Shown here piece by piece: positions 1-8,674 of a stretch of DNA of 64,000 nt (its first letter is position 1; each line of letters opens with the position of its first letter). The notes beneath the pieces are model-generated. The model searched no databases and had not been told where the DNA came from. It saw only the letters and a program-made list of their open reading frames with translations. This DNA comes from Alphaproteobacteria bacterium (GTDB lineage: Bacteria; Pseudomonadota; Alphaproteobacteria; CACIAM-22H2), in assembly GCA_017308135.1 (NCBI GenBank), contig JAFKFM010000006.1, forward strand, positions 251,724 through 315,723. The letters are read 5' to 3'. The translations under genes and the position numbers were made by a program.

Positions 1-1
1 C

Positions 2-505
2 ACGCTGCAATCGGAAAACGGCATGCTCGGCATGGGCCCCTTCCCGTTCGAGGGCGAGGAAGACCCCGACCTTATCAACGCCGGCAAGCAGACGATCACC
101 GAATTGCCGCAGACCTCGTTCTTCGACTCCGCGACCAGCTTCGCGATGATCCGCGGCGGCAAGATCGCCATGGCCATCCTCGGCGCCATGGAAGTTTCGG
201 AAGGCGGCGATCTCGCCAACTGGATGATCCCAGGCAAGCTCGTGAAGGGCATGGGCGGCGCCATGGATCTCGTGGCCGGCGTGGGGCGCGTCGTCGTCGT
301 CATGGACCACACGAACAAGGCGGGCGAATCGAAGGTCCTGAAGAAGTGCACGCTGCCCTTGACCGGCAAGGGCGTGGTCAACCGCGTCATCACCAATCTC
401 GGCGTGATGGATGTGGTGCCGGGCGGGCTCAAGCTCGTCGAACTGGCGGACGGCGTCAGCGAACAGGAATTCCGCAAGGCGACCGAAGCGACATTGGTCG
501 CCTGA
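2..505 (+). CDS. scoB: 3-oxoacid CoA-transferase subunit B, 5'-truncated by the window
   Basis: C-terminal portion of the B subunit of succinyl-CoA:3-ketoacid CoA-transferase, which moves CoA from succinyl-CoA to acetoacetate during ketone body or polyhydroxybutyrate breakdown. The visible protein opens with a Ser-Glu-Asn-Gly motif, whose glutamate is the catalytic residue that forms the CoA thioester in this family, followed by the glycine-rich GMGPFP segment. It also shows the conserved IRGGK and GGAMDL blocks. The reading frame is open to the window edge, so the true start lies upstream; the A subunit is presumably there too. A strong GC hairpin follows the stop. The family call is firm; the substrate (acetoacetate or another 3-oxoacid) is inferred. 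Confidence 0.9.
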   Translation, partial: TLQSENGMLGMGPFPFEGEEDPDLINAGKQTITELPQTSFFDSATSFAMIRGGKIAMAILGAMEVSEGGDLANWMIPGKLVKGMGGAMDLVAGVGRVVVVMDHTNKAGESKVLKKCTLPLTGKGVVNRVITNLGVMDVVPGGLKLVELADGVSEQEFRKATEATLVA

Positions 506-527
506 GTCGGGGGTCGCCTGATTTTCC

Positions 528-552
528 GGGCGCGGGGTCACGCCCCGCGCCC
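528..552 (+). terminator. GC-rich hairpin after scoB
   Basis: A perfect 10-bp stem (GGGCGCGGGG with CCCCGCGCCC) around a 5-nt loop lies 22 bp after the scoB stop. The following T-tract is weak, so this is a plausible but not classical intrinsic terminator. Confidence 0.5.
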
Positions 553-665
553 TCGGCACCTTTTACCGCGAGCCCCGTGGCATCGGCAGAGCCGCGTTGC
601 GCGGGCTTCGCTGGCCGTCCGGTATCCGCCCGGTTACTGTGTATGCCGGAAAGGAAACGCGGAAA

Positions 666-1628
666 ATGTGGGGGTTGGCGCGCGCCCGGTTGAGGGCGCT
701 CCCGGGGCCGTTGCAAGGCGCCATTTTAATGACGATCGCGGCCGGTGCCTTCGCGGGCATGAACGTCCTCATCCGCGCCCTGAGTTTCGAACTCCACCCG
801 TTCCAGATCTCGTTTCTGCGCGTCGTCGGCAGCTTGGTTTTCATGCTGCCCTGGCTCGCCCATGCCGGGATCTCCGCCCTCGCCTCGGCCAGCCACAAAT
901 TGTATTTGTCGCGGACCATCGTCGGCTACATCTCGATGCTGTGCTGGTTCACCTCGCTCGCGATCCTGCCGGTGTCGGAGGCGACGGCGTTGTCCTTCAC
1001 CTCGCCCTTGTTCGCGACGGCCGCCGCCGCGCTGCTGCTGGGCGAGATCGTGCGCGCGCGGCGCTGGACGGCGACGATCGTCGGATTCCTCGGCGCGATG
1101 ATCGTCATCCGGCCGGGATTTCAAGCGGTGGAATTGGCGCATATTCTGGTGCTGGTTTCGGCGGCGCTGGGCGGCTGGAACGCGATCACGGTCAAGCAGC
1201 TGACCAAGACCGACGCGCCCAACGTCATCGTCATCTACATGACGATCTACCTGACGCCCGTGTCTCTGCTTCCGGCGCTGTTCGTCTGGCAATGGCCGTC
1301 GCTGGAAGCGTGGCTGATGGTGGCGCTGCTGGGCCTGTGCGGCACGATCGGCCACCAGACTTTCACCCGGGCGCTGGCGGTATGCGAAGCGTCCTACGTG
1401 CTGCCCTTCGATTTCGCGCGCCTGCCGATGGTCGCGCTCATCGCTTATTTCGCCTTCGCCGAAATTCCCGATCCGTGGACTTGGGTGGGCGGCGGCATCA
1501 TCGTCGCTTCCACCGTCTATATCGCGCGGCGCGAGGCCAGCCTGGCGCGGCTGACGCCGCCCGCGGCCACGGCCAGCGAAACCGGCACCGTCGCCAAACG
1601 CCCTGACCCGGCGAAAGCCGGCGAATGA
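666..1628 (+). CDS. EamA/DMT-family transporter, first of three
   Basis: Drug/metabolite transporter superfamily protein of about 320 residues with around ten hydrophobic segments arranged as two EamA repeats. It likely exports a small metabolite; the substrate cannot be read from sequence. The ATG at 666 is preferred because a purine-rich GGAAA run lies just upstream and the protein then begins shortly before the first membrane segment; an ATG at 597 would add 23 unlikely residues. The stop overlaps the next start in an ATGA arrangement, so the three transporter genes are probably translationally coupled. The C-terminal tail after the last helix is hydrophilic and charged. Confidence 0.85.
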   Translation: MWGLARARLRALPGPLQGAILMTIAAGAFAGMNVLIRALSFELHPFQISFLRVVGSLVFMLPWLAHAGISALASASHKLYLSRTIVGYISMLCWFTSLAILPVSEATALSFTSPLFATAAAALLLGEIVRARRWTATIVGFLGAMIVIRPGFQAVELAHILVLVSAALGGWNAITVKQLTKTDAPNVIVIYMTIYLTPVSLLPALFVWQWPSLEAWLMVALLGLCGTIGHQTFTRALAVCEASYVLPFDFARLPMVALIAYFAFAEIPDPWTWVGGGIIVASTVYIARREASLARLTPPAATASETGTVAKRPDPAKAGE

Positions 1629-2503
1629 TCCTCGCTCCCTCCGCGCGCGGCGCCTTGTGGATGATCGCGGCGGGAGCGGCCTTCTCGGTCCAGGCGGCGA
1701 TCGTCAAACATGTCGGCCTGCGCCTCGACCCGTTCGTCATCGCGTTCTTCAACGCGGCGTTCGGCCTCGTGTTCCTGGCGCCCGTCGTCCTGCGCGGCGG
1801 ACCCGGCCTTCTGAAAACGGCGCGGCCCTTCATGCATCTGGCGCGCGGCCTTGCGGGGGCCGGCGGGTTGATCGGCATGGTCTATTCGATGGTGCATCTG
1901 CCGCTGGCCGACGCCACCGCCATCGCCTTCACCAAGCCGTTGTTCGGCGTGCTGCTCGCGGGATTCTTCCTGGGCGAGCGCGTCGGCGTGCCGCGCTGGC
2001 TCGCGACCGTGCTGGGTTTCGCGGGCGTCTTGTTCATCGTGCGGCCGGGCTCGGCCCAGCTCGAACTCGCGCATCTGGTGGCGCTGCTCGGCGCGTTCTG
2101 CGCGGCCGACGTCATCATCCTGGTGAAGAAGCTGCAAGGCACGGAACGCAACACGACGATCCTGATCTATTTCGCGTTCGTGTCGTGCCTGCTGTGTCTG
2201 GGCCCCGCCCTGTGGACGTGGTCGACGCCGGATTTGCGCGAGTTCGCGTTGCTCGCCGCGATCGCGTCGCTGACGCTGGCGCTGCAATACTGCACGCTGC
2301 GCGCGATGCGCGTCGCCGACGCCTCGGCCGTCGTGCCGTTCGACTATATGCGCCTGTTCTTCGTCGTGGCGCTGGGCTACGCGCTGTTCGGCGAAATTCC
2401 GGACGGCTGGTCATCGATCGGCATCGCCATCATCAGCGTCGCCACGCTCTACCTCACCTATCACGAGGCCGCGCGCCGGACGCCGCGCGGTGCCGCGCCA
2501 TGA
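1625..2503 (+). CDS. EamA/DMT-family transporter, second of three
   Basis: A 292-residue inner-membrane protein of the EamA family with two repeats of five predicted helices. It is a recognisable paralogue of both neighbours: all three share a charged loop after the first helix, a histidine-leucine-proline-leucine-alanine block before the fourth helix, and a GEIPD or GEAL segment near the end. It starts inside the stop codon of the preceding gene and its own stop overlaps the start of the third copy, a compact operon. Substrate unknown. Confidence 0.85.
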   Translation: MILAPSARGALWMIAAGAAFSVQAAIVKHVGLRLDPFVIAFFNAAFGLVFLAPVVLRGGPGLLKTARPFMHLARGLAGAGGLIGMVYSMVHLPLADATAIAFTKPLFGVLLAGFFLGERVGVPRWLATVLGFAGVLFIVRPGSAQLELAHLVALLGAFCAADVIILVKKLQGTERNTTILIYFAFVSCLLCLGPALWTWSTPDLREFALLAAIASLTLALQYCTLRAMRVADASAVVPFDYMRLFFVVALGYALFGEIPDGWSSIGIAIISVATLYLTYHEAARRTPRGAAP

Positions 2504-3396
2504 TCGGCGGCGGACTCTCGACTTGGGCGCATGCGCTGCCCAACGGCACGCGCGGCGCCATGTGGGCGCTGGCCGCCGCCATCGCCTTCGGCACGATGGA
2601 GGTGATGGTTAAGTTGATCGGCGCGTCGCTGCATCCGTTCCAGATCGCGTTCTTCCGCAGTCTGGTGGCGTTGCTCACGCTGATGCCGCTCTTCGTCGCC
2701 TATGGCCGCGCGCTGTTCAACACGCGGCGTTTGGGCGGGCATTTCCTGCGCGCGATTCTGGGCTATTCGTCGATGATCTTCGGCTTCTACGCGCTGGTGC
2801 ATCTGCCGCTGGCCGAGGCCGTGGCGCTGGGCTATGTGCGCGGGCTGTTCCTGGTGCCGCTCGCGGTGATGCTGCTGGGCGAATCGATCAATTGGCGGCG
2901 CTGGCTCGCCATGGGCTGCGGGTTCGCCGGCGTGCTGGTGATGTTGCGCCCCGGGGCCGGCGTCTTCGACCCCGCCGCGATCTATCCGCTGCTCGCCGGA
3001 TTCTTCGTCGCCTTCGTCAGCGTGTTCATGAAACGTCTGGCCGAAACCGAACGCCCGCAAGTCATCATCTTCTGGTTTGCGGCCTTCACCACGTTGCTGG
3101 CGGCGGGCCCGGCCATCGCGGTGTGGCGCTGGCCCGAGCCCGCTTTGTGGCCGGCGGTGCTGGCCTTGGGCGTGCTGGGCTCGCTCGGCCAATATTGCAT
3201 TGTGCGCGCCTTCCGCATCGCCGACGCGACGGCGGTCGATTCGGTCGACTACACAAGGCTGATCTATTCGGCGAGCATCGGCATGATCCTGTTCGGCGAG
3301 GCGCTGACGCTGCCGACGGTCGCCGGTGCGCTGATCATCGCCGCCAGCACGCTTTACATCGCGCGCCAAGGTGCCCGAAGATCGCCGCCGCCATGA
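2500..3396 (+). CDS. EamA/DMT-family transporter, third of three
   Basis: A 298-residue paralogue of the two preceding transporters, with the same ten-helix double EamA layout and the shared HLPLAEA segment. The ATG at 2500 overlaps the previous stop (ATGA). Its last codons overlap the start of the next gene, a soluble cysteine-motif protein, so all four genes probably form one transcription unit. The first repeat contains a charged segment between helices typical of DMT exporters. Whether the three act as independent exporters or as partners cannot be told from sequence. Confidence 0.85.
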   Translation: MIGGGLSTWAHALPNGTRGAMWALAAAIAFGTMEVMVKLIGASLHPFQIAFFRSLVALLTLMPLFVAYGRALFNTRRLGGHFLRAILGYSSMIFGFYALVHLPLAEAVALGYVRGLFLVPLAVMLLGESINWRRWLAMGCGFAGVLVMLRPGAGVFDPAAIYPLLAGFFVAFVSVFMKRLAETERPQVIIFWFAAFTTLLAAGPAIAVWRWPEPALWPAVLALGVLGSLGQYCIVRAFRIADATAVDSVDYTRLIYSASIGMILFGEALTLPTVAGALIIAASTLYIARQGARRSPPP

Positions 3397-3971
3397 CCCT
3401 TCGCAACCGTGTGACACCATTCTCGACCATCGAAGCCAATCCCGCGCGCGGGATGTTCATGGGCAATCGCGGCTGCCTGCACGGCGAGTACAAGAATCTC
3501 GAAGTCGAGGAAACGCGCGAGAAGCGCTGGCTCGTCTGTTCGCTGAACTTCAAAGGCCGCAAGCGCGTGCTGATGCGGCCCGGCGCCTATACCGAACTGT
3601 TCTTCCTCGACGAGGCGACAGCGCTGGCCGCCGGGCATCGGCCTTGCGCCGAATGCCGGCGCAAGAACTACGACGCGTTTCTGAAGCTGTTCCCCGGCAA
3701 GCCCGCCAACGCCGAATGGCTCGACCGCAATCTCGCCTCGCAGCGTGGCCGGCCTTATCCCGACGAATTCGCCAATCTGCCCGACGGCGCGATGTACGAG
3801 CTGAACGGCGAGGCGTTCCTGAAATGGCATAGCCGCGCGTTTCGCTGGTCCCATGACGGTTACGGGCCCGCCGAGAAACCCGACGGGCCCGTTGAAGTCA
3901 TCACGCCCGAAGGCACGGTCGAGGCGATCGCCAAAGGCTATCGCCCCGCCGTGCATCCTTCGGCGCGTTAG
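3393..3971 (+). CDS. Conserved hypothetical protein with CxxC motif
   Basis: A soluble protein of 192 residues starting in an ATGA overlap with the third EamA gene. It contains a GNRGCLHG block near residue 26 and a HRPCAECRR block near residue 84. The spaced cysteines with nearby histidine and arginine recall a small zinc or metal site such as that in Ada-type proteins, but there is no full known domain. The C-terminal part contains conserved-looking aromatic and basic residues (KWHSRAFRWSHDGYG). I recognise it only as a conserved alphaproteobacterial hypothetical. It converges on the DegP-like gene with 12 bp between the stops. Confidence 0.7.
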   Translation: MTLRNRVTPFSTIEANPARGMFMGNRGCLHGEYKNLEVEETREKRWLVCSLNFKGRKRVLMRPGAYTELFFLDEATALAAGHRPCAECRRKNYDAFLKLFPGKPANAEWLDRNLASQRGRPYPDEFANLPDGAMYELNGEAFLKWHSRAFRWSHDGYGPAEKPDGPVEVITPEGTVEAIAKGYRPAVHPSAR

Positions 3972-3983
3972 CCGCGCCCCCGC

Positions 3984-5426
3984 TTAGCCACGGGCCGTGG
4001 GGACGGGCAACGCCAGATAAAGCGGCGTGCCGTCGCGCTCGACGAAGATCGCGACCGCCTCGCGATGTTCGGCGCGCGCCGTGCGCAAGGCGGCGGCGAC
4101 ATCCTCGGCCTTCGTCACCTTCTTGCGATCGATCTCGACCAGACGGTCGCCGCGCGCCAAGCCGGCCTTCTCCGCCGGGCTGCCTTCCAGCATATCGACC
4201 ACCACGACCTCGCCGCGCGGGCCTTGCGCCAGGCGCAAGCCCACGCCGGCGGCTGCGTTGCCGCGATCATTCTGGCCGACCACCGCCGCTTCCGGTTTCT
4301 GATCGGGCAGGCTTGCCAGCGTCACGCGGATCTCCGCGCGCCGCCCGTCGCGCCAATATTCGATATTGGCTTCGTCCTTGGCCCGGCGATCGCCGACCTT
4401 GCGGGCCAGATCGCGCGGATCGTTGATCGCGGTGCCATCCAGCGACAGGATCACGTCGCCGCGCCGCAGACCCGCCCGCGCCGCCGGCCCGTTGGGCTCG
4501 ACCCCGCCGATCAACGCCCCCTTGGCGGCAGGCAGTTTCAGCGCGGCCGCAAGGGCGGAATCGACACCTTGGGTCGACACGCCCATCCACGCGCGATCGA
4601 TACGGCCATGTTCGCGCAATTCGGCGACGACCTTCTTCACGACATTCGCCGGAATGGCGAAGCCCAGGCCCACCGAGCCGCCATTGGGCGAGTAGATCGC
4701 CGTGTTGACGCCGATCACGTTGCCGTCGCGATCGAAGGTCGGTCCGCCGGAATTGCCCTGGTTGATCGCGGCGTCGATCTGCAGGAAATCGTCATAGGGC
4801 CCCGCCCCGATATCGCGCGAGCGCGCCGAAACGATGCCCGACGTCACAGTACCGCCCAGGCCGAACGGATTGCCGACGGCGAGCACCCATTGCCCGACGC
4901 GCACTTGATCGGAATCGCCGAATTGGACATGCGCGAGCGGCTTGGGCGCTTCGACCTTCAGCAAAGCGAGATCGGTGCGCTCGTCGCCGCCGATGCGCTT
5001 GGCGGGCAAACGCGAGCCGTCGGCGAATACGACTTGGATTTCGTCGGCGCGGCCGGCGACGTGGAAATTGGTGACGATGTAGCCCGACGGATCGATCACG
5101 AAGCCCGAGCCCAGGCCGCGCACGCGATGGGGCTGCGCCTTGCCTTGGCCGTTGAAGAACGGCGCGAAGGGCGTGCCGCGGAATTGCGGGGGCACGTCGC
5201 CTTCGGGATCGATTTCGGTGGCGGTGACGGCGATCTGGACGACGGCCGGGCTGACGGCGGCGGAAAGATCGGCGAAATCGGGAAGGTTCTGGGTGGCGAC
5301 GCGCGCGGGCATCGACGCGGGATTCGTCTGTGCGGGCAGCGGCGACAGCGGCGAGAAGACCATCAACGCCGCCGCGGCGACGGCGCCCAGCAGGCCGGCG
5401 CGGATCGTATTCTTCTTGGTCAGCAT
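3984..5426 (-). CDS. degP: Do-family serine endopeptidase, DegP/HtrA-like
   Basis: Periplasmic quality-control protease of 480 residues. A signal peptide covers roughly residues 1-33. The trypsin-like domain has the catalytic triad His122 (NFHVAG), Asp152 (RTDLALLKV) and Ser226 (GNSGGP). Two PDZ domains follow, at about 275-365 and 385-475. The start at 5426 is favoured by an AGGAG ribosome site 8 nt upstream; an in-frame start 30 nt earlier lacks this. The protein degrades or refolds misfolded envelope proteins in this family. It is transcribed away from the pterin dehydratase gene behind a short gap and appears monocistronic. Confidence 0.93.
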   Translation of the reverse strand: MLTKKNTIRAGLLGAVAAAALMVFSPLSPLPAQTNPASMPARVATQNLPDFADLSAAVSPAVVQIAVTATEIDPEGDVPPQFRGTPFAPFFNGQGKAQPHRVRGLGSGFVIDPSGYIVTNFHVAGRADEIQVVFADGSRLPAKRIGGDERTDLALLKVEAPKPLAHVQFGDSDQVRVGQWVLAVGNPFGLGGTVTSGIVSARSRDIGAGPYDDFLQIDAAINQGNSGGPTFDRDGNVIGVNTAIYSPNGGSVGLGFAIPANVVKKVVAELREHGRIDRAWMGVSTQGVDSALAAALKLPAAKGALIGGVEPNGPAARAGLRRGDVILSLDGTAINDPRDLARKVGDRRAKDEANIEYWRDGRRAEIRVTLASLPDQKPEAAVVGQNDRGNAAAGVGLRLAQGPRGEVVVVDMLEGSPAEKAGLARGDRLVEIDRKKVTKAEDVAAALRTARAEHREAVAIFVERDGTPLYLALPVPTARG

Positions 5427-5527
5427 GATTCGAACTCCTCTTGGGGTGTGACCCAAGAGCTAGGCTTCGATTGGGGAGGAATCTGGGCGGGCCCGGGGCG
5501 AAGCGGGGGAATCCGCGCCACAATCGG

Positions 5528-5824
5528 TTACGGCGTATTTCCAGCCGCCGCTTCGATGAAGCGGGCAAGTTCGATATCGCGACGGGTCAAACCGCCGGCG
5601 TCATGGGTCGACAAAACGATATCGACGCGGTTGTAAACGTTGAACCATTCGGGATGGTGGTCCTTCGTCTCGGCATAGAGCGCGACGCGCGCCATAAAGC
5701 CGAACGCCGCGTTGAAATCGGCGAATTTGAAGGATTTGGCGATCGCGTCGCGGCCGGGCAATTCGGCCCAGCCGGGCAAGGCGGCAAGCGCTTGGGCGCG
5801 CGCGGGACCGGCGAGTTTCTCCAT
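5528..5824 (-). CDS. phhB: 4a-hydroxytetrahydrobiopterin dehydratase
   Basis: A 98-residue pterin-4a-carbinolamine dehydratase. It regenerates the pterin cofactor after aromatic amino-acid hydroxylation, or may act in molybdopterin-related chemistry where no hydroxylase is present. The hallmark His-His-Pro-Glu-Trp motif is at residues 56-60, followed by the expected [18 protein letters not shown] segment. Length matches the family. It is divergent from the zincin gene at 5879, with only 54 bp between the starts, so promoters for both must lie in that short region. Confidence 0.93.
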   Translation of the reverse strand: MEKLAGPARAQALAALPGWAELPGRDAIAKSFKFADFNAAFGFMARVALYAETKDHHPEWFNVYNRVDIVLSTHDAGGLTRRDIELARFIEAAAGNTP

Positions 5825-5878
5825 GGCCGCATCTTCGCGCAGTTGGCGCGAAGATCAAGCCGGGATAGCGTCGCACCC

Positions 5879-6280
5879 ATGAGCGAAACCAAACTCTATG
5901 CCCCCGACCTTGCGATGATCGAGCGCCTCGCCGAAGAAGCCCGCGCCAGCCTGCCCAAAGAACTCGCCGTGCATGTGCGCGACGTGGTGCTGCGCGTCGA
6001 GGATTTCTGCGACGAAGAAACCGAGCGCGAGATGGAGCTCGAGAGCCCTTACGATCTGCTCGGCCTCTATCGCGGCGTCGATCTGCTGCGCGACAGCGTG
6101 GCCACCACGCGCACGCAGCCCGACATGATCTTCCTCTATCGCGTGCCGCTGCTCGCCTATTGGGTCGAGACGGGCGAGGAGCTTGGCGCCATCATCCGCC
6201 ACACGATGATCCACGAGATCGGCCATCATTTCGGATTCTCGGACGACGACATGGATTGGCTGGAGAAGCAGGGCGACTGA
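5879..6280 (+). CDS. Metallopeptidase family protein (zincin-like)
   Basis: A small cytosolic protein of 133 residues with the zinc-binding motif HEIGHHFG at residues 112-119, where His112, His116 and Glu113 form the expected site; the following Ser-Asp-Asp-Asp run is typical of the Zincin_1 family (PF06262). The physiological substrate of this family is not established. It is followed after 1 bp by the cytidine deaminase gene, so the two are probably co-transcribed. The ATG at 5879 gives the usual length. Confidence 0.85.
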   Translation: MSETKLYAPDLAMIERLAEEARASLPKELAVHVRDVVLRVEDFCDEETEREMELESPYDLLGLYRGVDLLRDSVATTRTQPDMIFLYRVPLLAYWVETGEELGAIIRHTMIHEIGHHFGFSDDDMDWLEKQGD

Positions 6281-6281
6281 C

Positions 6282-6716
6282 ATGAGTCTCGATCCCCAGG
6301 ACGATGCGTTGGTCCAGTCGGCGCGCGACGCGATCGCGAAGCTCTACAAGGAGAACCGCCACCATATCGGGGCGGCTTTGCGCACCAAGGCGGGCCGCGT
6401 CTACACGGGCGTGCATCTCGACACCTATGTCGGGCGCGCGTCGGTCTGCGCCGAGGCGGTGGCGCTGGGCCGCGCGTTGGCGGAGGGCGAGACCGAGATC
6501 GAGGCGATTGTTTCCGTCCGCCATCCCCGCCCGGCCGAGCCCGATAGGACCATCCGGATCGTCAGCCCCTGCGGCATTTGCCGCGAGATGTTGGCCGATT
6601 TCGCGAAAAATTGCCGGGTCGTCGTTCCGGGCGACTCGGGGCCCGTCGCCGTCGCGGTCGACGAGCTTCTGCCGCGAAAATATGCCGTGCCAAAGAGTCG
6701 CGCCGATCGGACTTGA
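6282..6716 (+). CDS. cdd: Cytidine deaminase family protein
   Basis: A 144-residue zinc-dependent deaminase in the pyrimidine salvage family. The catalytic Cys-Ala-Glu motif is at residues 56-58 and the second zinc ligand pair is in PCGIC at residues 96-100. It probably converts cytidine or deoxycytidine to uridine forms, although close relatives act on blasticidin S, and sequence alone does not separate these. It begins 1 bp after the zincin stop. The gene ends at an AT-richer intergenic region that carries a candidate promoter for the next gene. Confidence 0.85.
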   Translation: MSLDPQDDALVQSARDAIAKLYKENRHHIGAALRTKAGRVYTGVHLDTYVGRASVCAEAVALGRALAEGETEIEAIVSVRHPRPAEPDRTIRIVSPCGICREMLADFAKNCRVVVPGDSGPVAVAVDELLPRKYAVPKSRADRT

Positions 6717-6769
6717 TCGCAAGTTAGTGAATTCCGTTTATTATCAGAAAGTTAAGACGGCCCCTTCAG

Positions 6770-6798
6770 TTGACCGTTTAAGCGGCATGCGGTAGATT
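6770..6798 (+). promoter_or_regulatory. Candidate sigma70-type promoter
   Basis: TTGACC at 6770-6775 and TAGATT at 6793-6798 are separated by 17 bp in an AT-richer gap. This would give a leader of about 125 nt ahead of the small CPESG-motif protein at 6930. The sequence match is moderate and the site is a prediction. Confidence 0.45.
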
Positions 6799-6929
6799 CA
6801 ACACTATCGTCAAGGGACTTGTCGGACGGCCGGCGTTTGCCCTATCTGTCTTCAGAGGGACGCAATCCGGTGTGGCAAGGCGATATTCGCAAATTGCCAT
6901 CGGCAGGTTCGAGAGAGCGAAAAACCGTA

Positions 6930-7187
6930 ATGTTCGGCTTGTTCGGCAAAAAAGCACCGCCCCCCGCCAAACCCGGCGTGCAGCCGGCGAAAGGCGTGAT
7001 GCCCGGTGCGACGGCCGACGGCAAACAGCCCATCGGCACGGTGGTTTTGACGGGTCAAACCTGCCCCGAAAGCGGCATCTGGGAAAGCCAGGGCACGCCG
7101 TCGGGTCGGTCGTCCTTCTCCAGGGGCACCCGCATGCCGCCGTTCGACAAAAAGTCGGTGGTCTGGAAGCTTGTCCGCTATCCCTGA
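6930..7187 (+). CDS. Small conserved protein with TCPESGIWE motif
   Basis: An 85-residue protein that starts MFGLFGKK and continues with a proline-rich linker. Its C-terminal half has a motif pattern of Thr-Gly-Gln-Thr-Cys-Pro-Glu-Ser-Gly-Ile-Trp, then Phe-x-x-Gly-Thr-x-Met-Pro-Pro, and a closing Val-Trp-x-Leu. I recognise this pattern from uncharacterised short bacterial proteins but cannot assign a function. The ATG at 6930 is chosen because the family-like FGLFGKK start lies there; an in-frame TTG upstream would add 37 low-quality residues. A predicted promoter lies about 130 bp upstream. Confidence 0.6.
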   Translation: MFGLFGKKAPPPAKPGVQPAKGVMPGATADGKQPIGTVVLTGQTCPESGIWESQGTPSGRSSFSRGTRMPPFDKKSVVWKLVRYP

Positions 7188-7274
7188 TTTTTTCCGAAGA
7201 CAGCCGAAAAAGCGCCGCATTCGCACGGCATACAGACGCGGTCGTTCGCTCGTTTTCAGGGGTCTTGCGTTTAA

Positions 7275-7397
7275 ATGCGTCTCTTCGCTTTGGCCATCAT
7301 GGCCGCCATGTTGATCGCCGCCGGTTTGTCGACCATGGCGGAAGTGCCCGCGCAACGCGGCGACATGTCGATCTACGCGATCGACGCGAGCGAGTAA
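7275..7397 (+). CDS. Possible small membrane or secreted peptide, 40 aa
   Basis: A short frame of 40 residues beginning MRLFALAIMAAMLIAAG, a clear hydrophobic N-terminal helix with a positively charged start, followed by a polar tail ending YAIDASE. An AGGGG run lies 12 nt before the ATG, a rather long spacing. It fills part of an otherwise gene-free gap and converges on the methyltransferase at 7408. The composition is protein-like but a chance frame in GC-rich DNA is possible. Confidence 0.35.
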   Translation: MRLFALAIMAAMLIAAGLSTMAEVPAQRGDMSIYAIDASE

Positions 7398-7407
7398 CGC
7401 TCGCCTT

Positions 7408-8643
7408 CTAAATAATCTCGATCTCGGGCAGCGGCACGATGAATTTGCCGCCCGCGCGCCGGAACTCTTCCTCGCGCCGCAGAATCCCGTCTTTGAAATG
7501 CCAGGGCAGCAGCAGGAAGTAGTCGGGCTTCATCGCCCGCGCTTCGGCTTCCGACACGATCGGAATATTGCTGCCCGGCGTGAATCGCCCGAACTTGGTC
7601 TCGTTGACCTCGGCGATCGCCGCGATATGCCGCGGGCCCAAGCCGCAGAATTGCAGGATCACGTTGCCCTTGGTCGACGCGCCATAGCCGATCACGCGCC
7701 GCCCGCCTTCGGCCAGGCGTTCGAGCAAGCGCACCAGATCGTTGCGATGGCGGAAGGTGCGTTCCTCGAATTCGCGATAGGGGCGCGGCGTGGCGAGGCC
7801 CATCGCGTCTTCCTGCTCCAGCAGCCAGCGCACGATCAGATCGTTGGCCTTCCAGCCCGAGCCGCGCTTGGCCGCCGTGACCGCGAAACTGCCGCCGTTG
7901 ATCGAGTTCATCTCGACGTCGACGACATACATATCGGCGGCGTCGAGAATCTTGCGCACCGTCGCCAGCGAATAATATTCGAGATGCTCGTGGCAGATCG
8001 TGTCGTAGGAGCCCATGCGCAGCATCGAGGGCATGTAGCTCTGCTCGAAATGCCACAGCCCGCGCGGGGCGAGCGAATCCGCGACGTCGCGCGCGAAGCG
8101 CACGGGATCGTCGAGATCGTAGAACATCGCGATCGACGTGATCAGCGACGCGGGGGCCACTTTCGCCGCGCGCAATTTCGCGGCCGAAAAGAAATCCGGG
8201 ATCAGCGTGCAACCGGCATCGTAATACTCGCGGAATTTTGCACCCGTCGGATCGACGCCGACGCGGTGCAAGCCTTGCGTGGTGTAGCCGCGCAAACCCG
8301 TGCCGTCGTTCGAGCCGATATCGACGACCGTGTCGCCCGCTTTGAGTTCGGCAAGGCGTTCGAGCGCGCGAAATTTGCGTTCGAGATGGGCGACCATCGA
8401 GCCGTTGAGGCCCGAACGATAGCCGTAATTATCGCCATACATCTCCGACGCGACGAAGGTATGGCCGAGTTGCAGCAGCCCGCTATCGGGGCACCAGACG
8501 AGGTCCAGCGGACCTTTGGTGATTTTCTCGTCGCGCGACGAAGGGAAGACGCCGGTCAGGCATTGCTCGCCCAGGCTCAGCACCGTGACGAGATGGCTCG
8601 AGCCGCCGAGGCGGCATTTGTCGAGCTTCCGGTATCCGCCCAT
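7408..8643 (-). CDS. TylC3-like sugar C-methyltransferase
   Basis: A SAM-dependent methyltransferase of 411 residues with the three-part layout of NDP-hexose C-methyltransferases. An N-terminal cysteine-containing putative zinc region (about 8-60) carries the LTGVFP and CPDSGLLQLGHTF blocks. A class I SAM core follows, with the GDTVVDIGSNDG nucleotide motif near residue 106. The C-terminal domain contains the GYGASTKGNVILQF segment typical of this family. It probably methylates a deoxysugar nucleotide or a related glycan precursor in the cytosol. It sits 31 bp downstream of sdhB and could be read through from the sdh operon, though functionally it belongs with the glycan genes further along. 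Confidence 0.8.
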   Translation of the reverse strand: MGGYRKLDKCRLGGSSHLVTVLSLGEQCLTGVFPSSRDEKITKGPLDLVWCPDSGLLQLGHTFVASEMYGDNYGYRSGLNGSMVAHLERKFRALERLAELKAGDTVVDIGSNDGTGLRGYTTQGLHRVGVDPTGAKFREYYDAGCTLIPDFFSAAKLRAAKVAPASLITSIAMFYDLDDPVRFARDVADSLAPRGLWHFEQSYMPSMLRMGSYDTICHEHLEYYSLATVRKILDAADMYVVDVEMNSINGGSFAVTAAKRGSGWKANDLIVRWLLEQEDAMGLATPRPYREFEERTFRHRNDLVRLLERLAEGGRRVIGYGASTKGNVILQFCGLGPRHIAAIAEVNETKFGRFTPGSNIPIVSEAEARAMKPDYFLLLPWHFKDGILRREEEFRRAGGKFIVPLPEIEII

Positions 8644-8674
8644 TCGCTCTCCCTTTTGGGGCGATGGTCCCGCG

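Noticed and set aside
4065..5636. Long plus-strand reading frame opposite the DegP-like gene
   Set aside because: It is the antisense shadow of a canonical protease with a full catalytic triad; its residues show mirror codon bias only.
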